Origin: Nitrospira sp.
Lineage (GTDB): Bacteria; Nitrospirota; Nitrospiria; Nitrospirales; Nitrospiraceae
DNA length: 43,012 bases
NCBI GenBank assembly: GCA_029865485.1
Contig: JAOUGT010000007.1
Location: forward strand, 1-43,012
Direction of reading: 5' to 3'
Shown: positions 23,040-31,929 of the stretch, piece after piece
Layout of the letters: each line of letters opens with the position of its first letter
Numbering within the stretch: the stretch's first letter is position 1
Notes under the pieces: model-generated
The model's input: only the letters and a program-made list of their open reading frames with translations
Told to the model about the DNA's origin: nothing
Databases searched by the model: none
Program-made: the position numbers and the translations under genes

Positions 23040-26000
23040 ATGCAGGATTTTCCTTCTAGTATTTTTAGGAGGCGGAGGAGATCCAGTATCGCACGGATGA
23101 TGCAATCCGTGTTGTTGACTGGCAGTCTGCTTTTCGCACCTATGTTGTTCGCGGCGGAATCGAGTGATCGTCAGCATGGTGGACATGCGACGCCGGTGGC
23201 GATGCCGGGCTGGGCCCAGCAGCTAAAGGGGCAGACGGTGGTTGAGAATGCCATCGAGGGGCGCGCCGACAATGCGCAAAAGATGGAGATGCAGCATCAT
23301 CGCCTGATGGAGAAGCTTGGCCAGCAGGCTCAACATGATGCGCAGGTGCAACAGACGTCTGGCGCATTCAACGGTATGTCGATGATGCACCAGTACATGG
23401 GGCAGGATGGGAGCAGCTTCCTCCTCATGACTGATTCTGGTAAGGGTGAGCCGGTTTTGAGCTCGGGAGGAAAGTGTCCTGCCGGTGTGCCGGTGAAACA
23501 GTTCGATGTGTCGATGGTCAACATTGAAATCACATTGAACCGTTGGCTCGATTTTTATCCTGGGTATATGTACGTGTTGACGGAAGACCTTCCGAGGGCC
23601 CGTGCAGAAGAAGCGAAGAACAAAGAGGCTCGGGAAAAGGACGGATATGATCCGGGTGCCGTCACGACCGGATTGCAGGGGGATGTGATTCAGCCGCTGG
23701 TCATGCGCGCAAACCCTGGAGATTGCGTGAAGATGACCCTGCGCAATCAGTTGGAAGGGGAGGATGGGAGTCTGTTCATTCAGGCGTCCAGCATGATCGT
23801 GAGCTCGACCGGCAAGCCGGCGACCACCACGAACCCTGAATCAATTGTGGCGCCAGGCAAGGCTCAGGAATTTGAATGGTACCTTCATCCCCAGATGCAG
23901 GAGGGGGTGCGCCAGTTCCATTCCTTCAGCCATGACCGCGAACTGACAGTGTTGGGGCTCTTCGGGGCCTTCGTTGTGGAGCCGAAGGGCTCCAAGTACG
24001 TCGACGCGTTGGGAAGTGGAGGGCCTGCACCTGAGGTGAAGAGTGGTTGGCAGGTCAATATTGACAACGGGTCAGGTCCGGATTTCCGCGAGTTTGTGCT
24101 CTTCTATCATGAGATCGGGGACGAAGCGTTTCGTCCGCTGAACAAGAAGGGTGATTTTCTCCCGCAGCGTGACCCGCTGACAGACGCCTATCGTCCAGGC
24201 GGTCGTGCGATCAACTATCGCAGCGAGCCGTTCGGGATCGATCAGATGCATCTTCAGCACGAGTACTTCGGGTTCGAAGATGAATCAATGGCCTACAGCT
24301 CCTATACGTTTGGTGATACACCGACCACGATCGCCCGCGGATACTTAGGCGATCCGGTCAAGTGGCGGGTGGTTCATGGTGGTTCCGAAGTGTTCCATTC
24401 ACACCATCCTCACAGCGGGACGATTCGATGGCAGCGGAGCCCAGGCACCGAGCCCAACAATCTTTGGGCCATGGGTGCGGATGGGCCCGTGAAGTATCCG
24501 ATCGTCAGGACGAAGTCCGATCGTGTAGACGTGGAAGTGATCGGTCCATCAGAAGCGTTGGACCTTGAGCCGGAATGTGGCGGCGGCGGCTGTCAACATT
24601 TGGCAGGTGAGTTTCTCTATCACTGCCATGTCGCGCATCATTATGTGGCTGGCATGTGGGGGTATGGCCGTTTCTACAATACGCTTCAAGTTGGGGCGGC
24701 CCATACCGACAGCATGCCGGATCTCCGTGAGTTGCCGGACCGCATCGGGCGGATGAAGCTTGGTGTCTCATCCGATAAGCTGATCGGGACCACGGTCGAT
24801 TGGTTCGGAAAGACGTTTAAGATTGTCGATAAGGGTCAGAAGACCAATTGGAAGTCCAACCCGGTCGTGGTGAACATCAAGGATTGGGTTGAGATGTTTG
24901 TCCCGGCACAAGGAAAGCCTGGCCATACCGATGATGAGAAGGGGCAGATCCTTGCCTATGACTCAACGGTGTGGGATTGGAAGTGGGATGGGAATGTTGC
25001 ACGTGGCGAACGTGAAAGTACTGCGCAGAATCCTAAGTATACATGGGCGGCCAAGTGGGATGACAGCACGAGGCCTGCCATTCTGTTTGACCCAACCACT
25101 GCCAAGATGGCGTGGCCGTTGTTCAAGCCACATTTCGGCAAGCGTGTGCCGTTCTCAGCGAACCACAGTGGTGCGCCCTGGCTCGAACCGATTCACCAAG
25201 ATGAAAACGGTGAGCGGACCTCCGAGCCAGCCAAGCCGGGCGAGCAGGGCCGATGGAGCCTCTGTCCGGAGAATGCGAATCGCAAGCACTACAACATCCA
25301 CTTCGTGCGCATGCCGATTACTTTGGCTAAGAAGCAGGGGAAAGAGCCGGCCATGGTCGACAAGGACGGCTTGATCTACGTGCTGCATGAAGAGGAGCGT
25401 TTGACCAGGGCGAATGACGATCTGAAGCTTCCCGCAGTCATTCGGGCCAACGTCTATGACTGTGTGGATGTGCTGTTGACGAGCGAGTGGGATGACGACG
25501 ACTACACGAATTTCCAGTCGTCTAAGATCAACATCCATCCCCATTTCTTCCAGTTCGACACGGGGAACTCGGATGGTGTGATCTCAGGGTTTGAGTATGA
25601 GATGTCGGTCCGACCGTTCACCATGTGGGGGAAGAAGACCAAGCATGGGCTGCCGGCTCCGATGGTGGCGAAGCTCGAGGGCGCCGTGAAGGCGGGAGCA
25701 AAGTCGTTCACGATCAAGATGGCTCCGGGCGCCACGCCTTTCCATGTCAATACCGAAGTCATGGTCGGCATGGATTGTTTGGAGAAGGGGAACGATCAGA
25801 CGGCTTCGTTGCCACGGGACAAGAGCTGTCAGGAAGTCGTTCGGATCAAGGAGATCAAGGGCAATCAGGTTACCTTCCATAAGCCGCTGAAGCACAACCA
25901 CCCAGCGGGCGATCTGGTATCGCCGGAGTTTGTCCGCTATCGGTGGTGGGTAGACGTGGATATGGGCACGGTATTCTGGCATGACCACGCATTCGGTGCG

Positions 26001-27983
26001 ACGACCTGGCCCCATGGCGGGTTCGGCGTGACGATCGTGGAGCCCTTCGGATCCACGTATCATGATCCGAAGAACGGCAAGTTGGTCTACAGTGGTCCGA
26101 TCGCAGACATCCACAGCAACGAACCGATCGGAGCCGGCGTGAGTGGAAGTTTCCGTGAGCTGATGGTGTCGATCCATGATACGGTGCCGCACACCGTGAA
26201 CGTGATCGAGGCCGGTAATCCACCAGGACAACCAGTCGAGGTTGCTCTGGAAGCTGGGAAGACCGTGTCGTTCCAGATGCCGGAAAAGATCCTGAATGCG
26301 CCGAACAAGTACATCAACGGCGGAACGCATACGACCGGCAGCGGCTTCAATTTCCGCGCGGCTCCGTTTGCACAACGCCTATCGAATAATCCGGATACAT
26401 CAAAGCTGTTCAGCAGCGCGATCCATGGAGATCCTGGCACGCCGTTGATTCGTGCGTATACAGGTGACACGTTGGTAGTCCGACTGTTGCACCAGCTCAT
26501 GAATGAGTCCCACGTTTGGACGATCTCCGGTCATACCTTCCTCACCGAACGGTATGCGGCGGATGCCAATCGCAAGAACTCGATTCACGTTGGGATCGCC
26601 GAGCGGTACGATTTGGTCACAAAGGCTGGCGGATTCCAGGGCATGCCTGGTGACTACATTCACTTCAACGGGCGGAGCTCACATTTCGCTGAAGGTGGAT
26701 GGGGGATCTTGCGGGTACTGGACAAAGAAGTCCCCGACTTGATGCCTCTGCCGAAGGGAACCAATCCTCTAGGTATCCCTGCTACACCGAGTTCGGTGTG
26801 TCCGGCTGATGCCCCGGTGAAGAACTTCAGCGTGGTGGCGTTGGATCGCCCGATGAAGCTCAATCCGAAGGCACCGGATGCGATTGAAGTGGACTTCGAG
26901 CGGAAGATCGAAATGACCATGCCTGAGGGCAAGATCTTTGCGCTGGAAGGGGAGGCGACAACGGTGTCCAGCGGTACGACGCCGCATCCGTTGACGCTCC
27001 GGGCCAATTTAGGTGACTGTATCAAGGTGAATTTGACCAACAAGATGAAGGCGAGCCGGGCGTCATTCTTTGCGCCTGGGTTGGCCTTTGATCCGAAAGA
27101 TAGTCAAGGTCTCAACGTCGGGAATAATGGCGGCGACCAGACCATTGGCCCAGGTGAAAAGCGTCAATACACCTACTATGCCCATCCATCCAACAAGGAG
27201 ACGACCTCCTTGGTGTGGGACGGTGGCAACATCGTGGTCAACCCGAGAAACGGGTTGTACGGCGCGATCATCATCGGTCCGCGTGGGTCTCTATATCGTG
27301 ATCCTCTAAGCGGTGCCGACGTGTCACAGAAGAATTCCTGGCGGGCGGACGTGATTGTGGATACGACGCTCCCGGAGAATGTCGGGAAACGGAACTACCG
27401 AGACGTAGCCCTCTTCTTCCAAGATGAGGACAACATCATCGGAACGGCATTCATGCCCTATGTGCAGAATGTCGCGGGGTTGACGTCGGTGAACTACCGC
27501 GCCGAACCGTACAAGTTCCGTGAGGATCAAGGGTGTTCACTGGGGAAGATCTTCCAGCCTTGTGTCGTTGACAAGCCGGAAGATCCTGTGACGCCGACGA
27601 TCGAAGCGCACGCAGGCGATGCGGTCAGAATTCACGTGATCGGCGCCAATAGTGAGCAAAACGGGATGTTCGGAGTCGAAGGCCATGAGTGGCCGATCGA
27701 ACCGTACATGCCGGGTGCCGATATGATCAGTGTGGTGGAGTATGCCGGCTCTGAAACCCTCGATGTTTTCCTCCGGGGCGGTGCGGGTGGTCCGTACCGT
27801 CAGGTGGGTGACTTCGTGTGGTCGAATCAGCGGTTGCCTTACACGCAGTCCGGACAGTGGGGGTATCTCCGGGTATTGCCGGCTGGTGATACACGGATTC
27901 AACCACTCGGGGCTGGCGGAGCGGCAGCCAAGCGAGCTGACGTGGCACCGCAACCTAAGGCTACTCCGACCGCGATGAAATAG
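23040..27983 (+). CDS. Giant six-domain multicopper oxidase, MofA/MnxG type (copy 2)
   Basis: The ATG at 23040 follows GAGGGGAGG as in copy 1, giving 1647 residues; an in-frame TTG at 22986 is less likely. The signal peptide has an arginine-rich start (FRRRRRSS) and ends near MLFAAESS. A Met/His/Gln-rich stretch (about 90-130) follows. Repeat modules open at C146, C742 and C1254. Copper motifs are HSHHPH (H453-H458), HCHVAHH with M539 (H528-M539), HPH (H833-H835) and HDH (H981-H983), in the same order as copy 1. The HPH-HDH insert is longer and has two extra cysteines. The two copies are clear paralogues along their length. MofA-like Mn(II) oxidation is a candidate activity. A terminator-like hairpin follows. 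Confidence 0.85.
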   Translation: MQDFPSSIFRRRRRSSIARMMQSVLLTGSLLFAPMLFAAESSDRQHGGHATPVAMPGWAQQLKGQTVVENAIEGRADNAQKMEMQHHRLMEKLGQQAQHDAQVQQTSGAFNGMSMMHQYMGQDGSSFLLMTDSGKGEPVLSSGGKCPAGVPVKQFDVSMVNIEITLNRWLDFYPGYMYVLTEDLPRARAEEAKNKEAREKDGYDPGAVTTGLQGDVIQPLVMRANPGDCVKMTLRNQLEGEDGSLFIQASSMIVSSTGKPATTTNPESIVAPGKAQEFEWYLHPQMQEGVRQFHSFSHDRELTVLGLFGAFVVEPKGSKYVDALGSGGPAPEVKSGWQVNIDNGSGPDFREFVLFYHEIGDEAFRPLNKKGDFLPQRDPLTDAYRPGGRAINYRSEPFGIDQMHLQHEYFGFEDESMAYSSYTFGDTPTTIARGYLGDPVKWRVVHGGSEVFHSHHPHSGTIRWQRSPGTEPNNLWAMGADGPVKYPIVRTKSDRVDVEVIGPSEALDLEPECGGGGCQHLAGEFLYHCHVAHHYVAGMWGYGRFYNTLQVGAAHTDSMPDLRELPDRIGRMKLGVSSDKLIGTTVDWFGKTFKIVDKGQKTNWKSNPVVVNIKDWVEMFVPAQGKPGHTDDEKGQILAYDSTVWDWKWDGNVARGERESTAQNPKYTWAAKWDDSTRPAILFDPTTAKMAWPLFKPHFGKRVPFSANHSGAPWLEPIHQDENGERTSEPAKPGEQGRWSLCPENANRKHYNIHFVRMPITLAKKQGKEPAMVDKDGLIYVLHEEERLTRANDDLKLPAVIRANVYDCVDVLLTSEWDDDDYTNFQSSKINIHPHFFQFDTGNSDGVISGFEYEMSVRPFTMWGKKTKHGLPAPMVAKLEGAVKAGAKSFTIKMAPGATPFHVNTEVMVGMDCLEKGNDQTASLPRDKSCQEVVRIKEIKGNQVTFHKPLKHNHPAGDLVSPEFVRYRWWVDVDMGTVFWHDHAFGATTWPHGGFGVTIVEPFGSTYHDPKNGKLVYSGPIADIHSNEPIGAGVSGSFRELMVSIHDTVPHTVNVIEAGNPPGQPVEVALEAGKTVSFQMPEKILNAPNKYINGGTHTTGSGFNFRAAPFAQRLSNNPDTSKLFSSAIHGDPGTPLIRAYTGDTLVVRLLHQLMNESHVWTISGHTFLTERYAADANRKNSIHVGIAERYDLVTKAGGFQGMPGDYIHFNGRSSHFAEGGWGILRVLDKEVPDLMPLPKGTNPLGIPATPSSVCPADAPVKNFSVVALDRPMKLNPKAPDAIEVDFERKIEMTMPEGKIFALEGEATTVSSGTTPHPLTLRANLGDCIKVNLTNKMKASRASFFAPGLAFDPKDSQGLNVGNNGGDQTIGPGEKRQYTYYAHPSNKETTSLVWDGGNIVVNPRNGLYGAIIIGPRGSLYRDPLSGADVSQKNSWRADVIVDTTLPENVGKRNYRDVALFFQDEDNIIGTAFMPYVQNVAGLTSVNYRAEPYKFREDQGCSLGKIFQPCVVDKPEDPVTPTIEAHAGDAVRIHVIGANSEQNGMFGVEGHEWPIEPYMPGADMISVVEYAGSETLDVFLRGGAGGPYRQVGDFVWSNQRLPYTQSGQWGYLRVLPAGDTRIQPLGAGGAAAKRADVAPQPKATPTAMK

Positions 27984-28007
27984 CGGAACGGAGATAGCAT
28001 CGCATCT

Positions 28008-28053
28008 GTGGGGGAGTCGCCTGTTGTATGCGGCTCCCCCACTTGCGTTTTTA
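28008..28053 (+). terminator. Rho-independent-type hairpin after the second oxidase gene
   Basis: GTGGGGGAG (28008-28016) is perfectly complementary to CTCCCCCAC (28034-28042), and TTGCGTTTTTA follows. It lies 25 bp after the oxidase stop. The genes downstream point the same way, so termination may be partial or they may have their own promoter. Confidence 0.75.
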
Positions 28054-28117
28054 GTGACTCCAGTCCTATCGTGTTGGTTGGTTGCGATGGCAAAATCAGG
28101 ATGCACAAGGAGTGAAC

Positions 28118-29056
28118 ATGAACATGGTGACGTGGTGGCGATTCATCATCGGATCAATCATACTTGCGGTGGGCAGTCAGGCTGCGGCGTATCAAGAATA
28201 TACGGTTTCAGACGGTGGAAGCGTGATGGGGACCGTGTATCTCGGGGGGCAGGTTCCGAAGCCGAAGGGGTATAACCTTACGACGTTGCCCGATCCCTTC
28301 TACTGCGGCCGCATCTCTGACGGACAGGGGTGGCGGATTTTGCAGCCGTTCAATGTGGGACCCGGTGGAGAATTTCGAGAAGTCGTGGTGTATCTCGAAG
28401 GGGTGGAGAAAGGCAAGCCGTTTGACGAGACGAGTACGCCTCAAGTGGAAGCAAAGGACTGCTTGTTTCTCCCATTCACTATGGCGGTGCGAGACGACCA
28501 ATCAGTGACCGTCGTCAACATGGATCCTGTCATGCACGATATCCAAGCATATGAAACGTCGAATCTGGGTGCACGAGTGTTGTTCAATGTTCCGCTACCG
28601 ATGAATCCGCAGCACCCTCGAGATTTTAAAGATCGTAGCGATGCGGCGATGTACCACAGACACATGGCTGGGGCTCCCACGAAGCAATTGGTGAATCTCA
28701 GCAAGGGGCGTCGGATTTTCGTGATGCAGTGTGGCTTTCATGCCTATATGGAGAGTTGGGGAGTGGCGGTCAACAATCCGTACTTTGCCAAGACGGACAG
28801 CGAGGGACGATTTGCCATCACCAACATTCCCCCAGGTACGTATAAGTTGGTTGTCTGGCATCCCTATGTGAGGACACCCGTTGAGGAAACCATTGCAGTG
28901 CGTCCGAAAGAGACGATGGAAACGACGTTGATGGTCCAGGCTCCGACTGGGCGGCTCTATGCCAACGAGGTCTTAGAGCACGATTATGTCCGCTACAATG
29001 TGACGGAAGAAGCTCAGAAAGAGATTGATCCCATGATTCAAAAGCAAAAGCGGTGA
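28118..29056 (+). CDS. Secreted cupredoxin / carboxypeptidase-regulatory-like protein (paralogue 2)
   Basis: The ATG at 28118 follows AAGGAG by seven bases, giving 312 residues; a TTG at 28082 is unlikely. The signal peptide ends near SQAAAYQEY. It shares with paralogue 1 the YCGRISDGQGW segment, the EAKDCLFLPF cysteine, the histidine of VMHDIQAYE, and MQCGFHAYMESW with Cys, His and Met ligands. NPYF then leads to the closing beta-sandwich FAITNIPPGTYKLVVWHP. An added loop between the histidine and the cysteine is His-rich (MYHRHM). The C-terminal tail is charged. It probably carries type 1 copper in the periplasm. It starts a plus-strand run of seven genes. Confidence 0.75.
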   Translation: MNMVTWWRFIIGSIILAVGSQAAAYQEYTVSDGGSVMGTVYLGGQVPKPKGYNLTTLPDPFYCGRISDGQGWRILQPFNVGPGGEFREVVVYLEGVEKGKPFDETSTPQVEAKDCLFLPFTMAVRDDQSVTVVNMDPVMHDIQAYETSNLGARVLFNVPLPMNPQHPRDFKDRSDAAMYHRHMAGAPTKQLVNLSKGRRIFVMQCGFHAYMESWGVAVNNPYFAKTDSEGRFAITNIPPGTYKLVVWHPYVRTPVEETIAVRPKETMETTLMVQAPTGRLYANEVLEHDYVRYNVTEEAQKEIDPMIQKQKR

Positions 29057-29071
29057 GCGAGGGACGGATCA

Positions 29072-30034
29072 ATGCAGAGTGAGAGGCTATGGTCACGACG
29101 CGTCGGCCTCATGCGACTCATAGCCGTATTGATAGTGTGTAGTCTGGTGTGGCTTGACGCTCCGTCGGCATGGGCCGACCACGAGAGCTCAAAACAGCCT
29201 CCCTTGTGGACCACGCTCGATGAAGCTGAGCGATTGGCAACAATGGAGGTGCCTGGGGGCATGGTGGTGATTCCGGATGGCGTGTTTGTGATGGGGAGTG
29301 ATCCTCGAAAAGACCGTGCCGCTGGCCCACAGGAACAGCCACAGCATCAGGTCTATCTCGACACCTTCAAGATTGATCGGTTCGAGGTGTCAAATGTTGA
29401 GTATCTCAGATTCGTGCTCGGCACAGGAGCGGATTGGCCGAAGTTCTGGCGAGAGAATCCCTTTCCGGAAAAAGCCGCGCTCCATCCCGTGATTAACGTA
29501 AGCTGGTACGACGCCGACGCATTTTGTCGATGGGCCGGCAAACGGCTTCCCACTGAAGCTGAATGGGAGAAAGCGGCACGTGGGGTGGATGGTCGGATTT
29601 TCCCGTGGGGGAATGAGCCTGCAGGTTGGATCAAGAGTAATATCGCCCACCCTGGGTCGAAGCGAGGCTTCAAATATCCGCCGCTTGCCAATATCAATCG
29701 CTATGACAAAGGCGCCAGCCCATACGGCGTCTATCAAATGGCCGGGAATGTCAGTGAATGGGTGTCGGATTGGTTTGATCCTGAGTACTACCGGCATGGG
29801 CACGACAAAAATCCACAGGGGCCCCCGACCGGAGAACTGAAGGTCTTTCGTGGAGGGTCTTGGAACGAAGATCCGGAGGTCGCTCGGTCCGCCGGCCGCA
29901 ACGGTGGTTTGCCAGGTCGGGAGAGTTATCTGACGGGGTTTCGCTGTGCGAAGTCTGGAGATGATGGTATAGGAGGAGCGTCGACTGTCGATCAAGATCA
30001 TGCTGCACAAAAAGTGATGCGGCTTTCCGAATGA
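29072..30034 (+). CDS. Exported SUMF1/FGE-fold protein (paralogue 2)
   Basis: A 320-residue protein with a GAGGGACGGATCA ribosome-binding region and a signal peptide ending near PSAWADHE. The SUMF1 domain has MVVIPDGVFVMGSD, FKIDRFEVSNVEYLRFVL, PVINVSWYDADAFCRWAGKR, PTEAEWEKAARG, GNVSEWVSDWFDP, VFRGGSWNEDP and TGFRCAKS. The first catalytic cysteine of true FGE is absent (Leu at that place). A C-terminal extension of about 25 residues is unlike the other copies. It overlaps the next frame by 4 bp. A structural or ligand-binding role is more likely than formylglycine formation. Confidence 0.85.
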   Translation: MQSERLWSRRVGLMRLIAVLIVCSLVWLDAPSAWADHESSKQPPLWTTLDEAERLATMEVPGGMVVIPDGVFVMGSDPRKDRAAGPQEQPQHQVYLDTFKIDRFEVSNVEYLRFVLGTGADWPKFWRENPFPEKAALHPVINVSWYDADAFCRWAGKRLPTEAEWEKAARGVDGRIFPWGNEPAGWIKSNIAHPGSKRGFKYPPLANINRYDKGASPYGVYQMAGNVSEWVSDWFDPEYYRHGHDKNPQGPPTGELKVFRGGSWNEDPEVARSAGRNGGLPGRESYLTGFRCAKSGDDGIGGASTVDQDHAAQKVMRLSE

Positions 30035-30081
30035 CGGCCGATGTGGGGAGGATGTTCTACTATTGGGAGTGGGGAGGGAAG

Positions 30082-31068
30082 ATGATGAGTGACACGGCGA
30101 GCAGTACACGGGGTCGGGTAGGTCGGACCATACTCATGATGGGTGCTCTAGCGGTCATGTCCCAGGCCGCATGGGGGTTGGATACACAAGACATCACGGT
30201 AGAATGGACGGCGTCCGGTAAGAAGCTGGCTGAGGAACGCGTGGCTAACTGGAAGACGAAAGGGGAGATGCTCTTGGTGCCTGCGGGAGAGTTCCTGATG
30301 GGCAGCGACAAGAAGACGGATCGCCTGGCCTATCGAGGCGAGATTCCGCAACGACGCGTGTATCTCGATGCGTTTGAAATCGATAAGTACGAAGTCACAA
30401 ATCTTCAGTATCTGAAATTCATTCTCGCGACCGGGCGCAATCCCCAGCTGGATTGGCGCTACGACGGTGGAAATTTCCAGGAAGCGATGGCTCACCATCC
30501 GATCATGCATGTCACCTGGCACGACGCCGACGCGTATTGCAAGTGGGCTGGCCAGCGGCTACCGACTGAAGCGGAATGGGAAAAGGCGGCGCGGGGCGAA
30601 GATGGGCGAATGAATCCCTGGGGGAGTCAATCCGCAGGATTGAGCCGAGCGAACTTCGGAAGGACTGGGCTTTCGGGACCCGTGCGGGATCGGCCAGAAC
30701 GCTCGCTGATGTACCCACCGATCATCGCAGTGGACAAGTACGAAAACTCTGTGAGCCCCTACGGCCTTCATCAAACCATGGGTAATGTAGCTGAGTGGGT
30801 ATCCGACTGGTATGACCAGGACTACTACAAGACGGCGCCAGACCGCAATCCAAAGGGGCCTGAGACAGGAACCCAAAAGGCGTTTCGTGGTGGCGGGTGG
30901 ATGGATAGTACCACCACGATGAGAGTGGCGATGAGGAATGGGACTGATCCCAACACCAAAATTAATTGGTTGGGATTCCGTTGCGCCAGGTCGGTATCTG
31001 AGAATCAATTATCGATAAAGACTTCTCATGTACGACCTGCATTGCCGCTTGTTGAAGCAGAGCACTGA
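30082..31068 (+). CDS. Exported SUMF1/FGE-fold protein (paralogue 3)
   Basis: The frame opens at an ATG at 30031 that overlaps the previous stop. ATG 30082 after GGAGGGA gives a better signal peptide (ILMMGALAVMSQAAWGLD) and 328 residues. The SUMF1 domain has EMLLVPAGEFLMGSD, FEIDKYEVTNLQYLKFIL, PIMHVTWHDADAYCKWAGQR, PTEAEWEKAARGEDG, GNVAEWVSDWYDQ, FRGGGWMD and LGFRCARS. Again only one of the FGE cysteine pair is present. It stands in tandem with paralogue 2, consistent with local duplication followed by divergence. Confidence 0.85.
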   Translation: MMSDTASSTRGRVGRTILMMGALAVMSQAAWGLDTQDITVEWTASGKKLAEERVANWKTKGEMLLVPAGEFLMGSDKKTDRLAYRGEIPQRRVYLDAFEIDKYEVTNLQYLKFILATGRNPQLDWRYDGGNFQEAMAHHPIMHVTWHDADAYCKWAGQRLPTEAEWEKAARGEDGRMNPWGSQSAGLSRANFGRTGLSGPVRDRPERSLMYPPIIAVDKYENSVSPYGLHQTMGNVAEWVSDWYDQDYYKTAPDRNPKGPETGTQKAFRGGGWMDSTTTMRVAMRNGTDPNTKINWLGFRCARSVSENQLSIKTSHVRPALPLVEAEH

Positions 31069-31131
31069 GCCATGGCGCTGTGTGACATTCTCACACGCCG
31101 ATTCACTGTGCCGATTAGACGAGGAGCGTAT

Positions 31132-31791
31132 ATGTTTGTCCCCGGGCTCGCTTCCTACATGACCCGTGCAGGCTTACCAGAACTGCGGTTTGTCGCGTTC
31201 CTGCTTGCTGTCATCGTTCCGTCGAGTTTTTCGTCGCTAAGTGACGCAGCCCCGGGAGGCAAGACGGAAGTGTTGCCCATGGAGAAGGCTGCGCCTGCGG
31301 CGGTGGTCATCGAGGCGGCCGGGACTGAATCGGAACTGAGAAGCCGGATGAGAACAAAAAACGGTGTGGCGGAATTGGAGAGTGGTGCCGTTCGGTTTTC
31401 GTTGGCGCCCACCGGAAGCTATGGTTTTATCGCACCCAAACAACTCGGGTTGGCATTAGTGACACAGAGTCCTGACCTGATGTTGGAGCGGATGTCTTCC
31501 TCATCTGGATCCTACGAAATTCATAAGCTCGGCGATGGGAGCGGGCTGCTAGTTGGTTTTGTGGGAAACGAGGTTGTCCCACAAATCAAGCCGAGCGAAC
31601 GGCCGAAAAGCGTACGACTGTTTCTGTACTCGAATTCTTTTGGCAAAGCCACGACCATTGCGGCAGTTCCATTAACGAAACTCATGGTCGACCAGATGCC
31701 CCGTCGTGTTGATTCCAGGCAAGCAGAGAGCCCTGTTTTACTGGAAATGGATTTGCAGGGTACGGCTAATCGTAAAGCCCCTAGTCAATAG
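31132..31791 (+). CDS. Exported hypothetical protein
   Basis: A 219-residue protein starting MFVPGLASYMTRAG after GAGGAG; earlier in-frame starts have weaker sites. The signal segment is FVAFLLAVIVPSSFSSL. The mature part has no cysteine and few aromatics. Strand-rich segments are VAELESGAVRFSLAPTGSYG, FIAPKQLGLALV and KSVRLFLYSNSFGKATTIAAV. It could be a small periplasmic beta-sandwich. No family recognised. It lies between a SUMF1-type gene and a cupredoxin-type gene on the same strand. Confidence 0.65.
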   Translation: MFVPGLASYMTRAGLPELRFVAFLLAVIVPSSFSSLSDAAPGGKTEVLPMEKAAPAAVVIEAAGTESELRSRMRTKNGVAELESGAVRFSLAPTGSYGFIAPKQLGLALVTQSPDLMLERMSSSSGSYEIHKLGDGSGLLVGFVGNEVVPQIKPSERPKSVRLFLYSNSFGKATTIAAVPLTKLMVDQMPRRVDSRQAESPVLLEMDLQGTANRKAPSQ

Positions 31792-31929
31792 GATTGGCCT
31801 GGTCTAAGGGGATTGCGTTGTGTGAGCCGCCACCTCATGCGAGTGTATGTCTGGAAGTGGCCTTGGGTTTCGGTTCTCCCCGTGTAAGCTCTTTTCGTGT
31901 GATGAAACGATGCTGAAGGCGGTGCAAAC

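Noticed and set aside
13578..27983. The oxidase genes as laccase or CopA-type copper-resistance oxidases
   Set aside because: They are about three times as long, with a reversed motif order and six domains, closer to MofA/MnxG; the exact substrate is left open.
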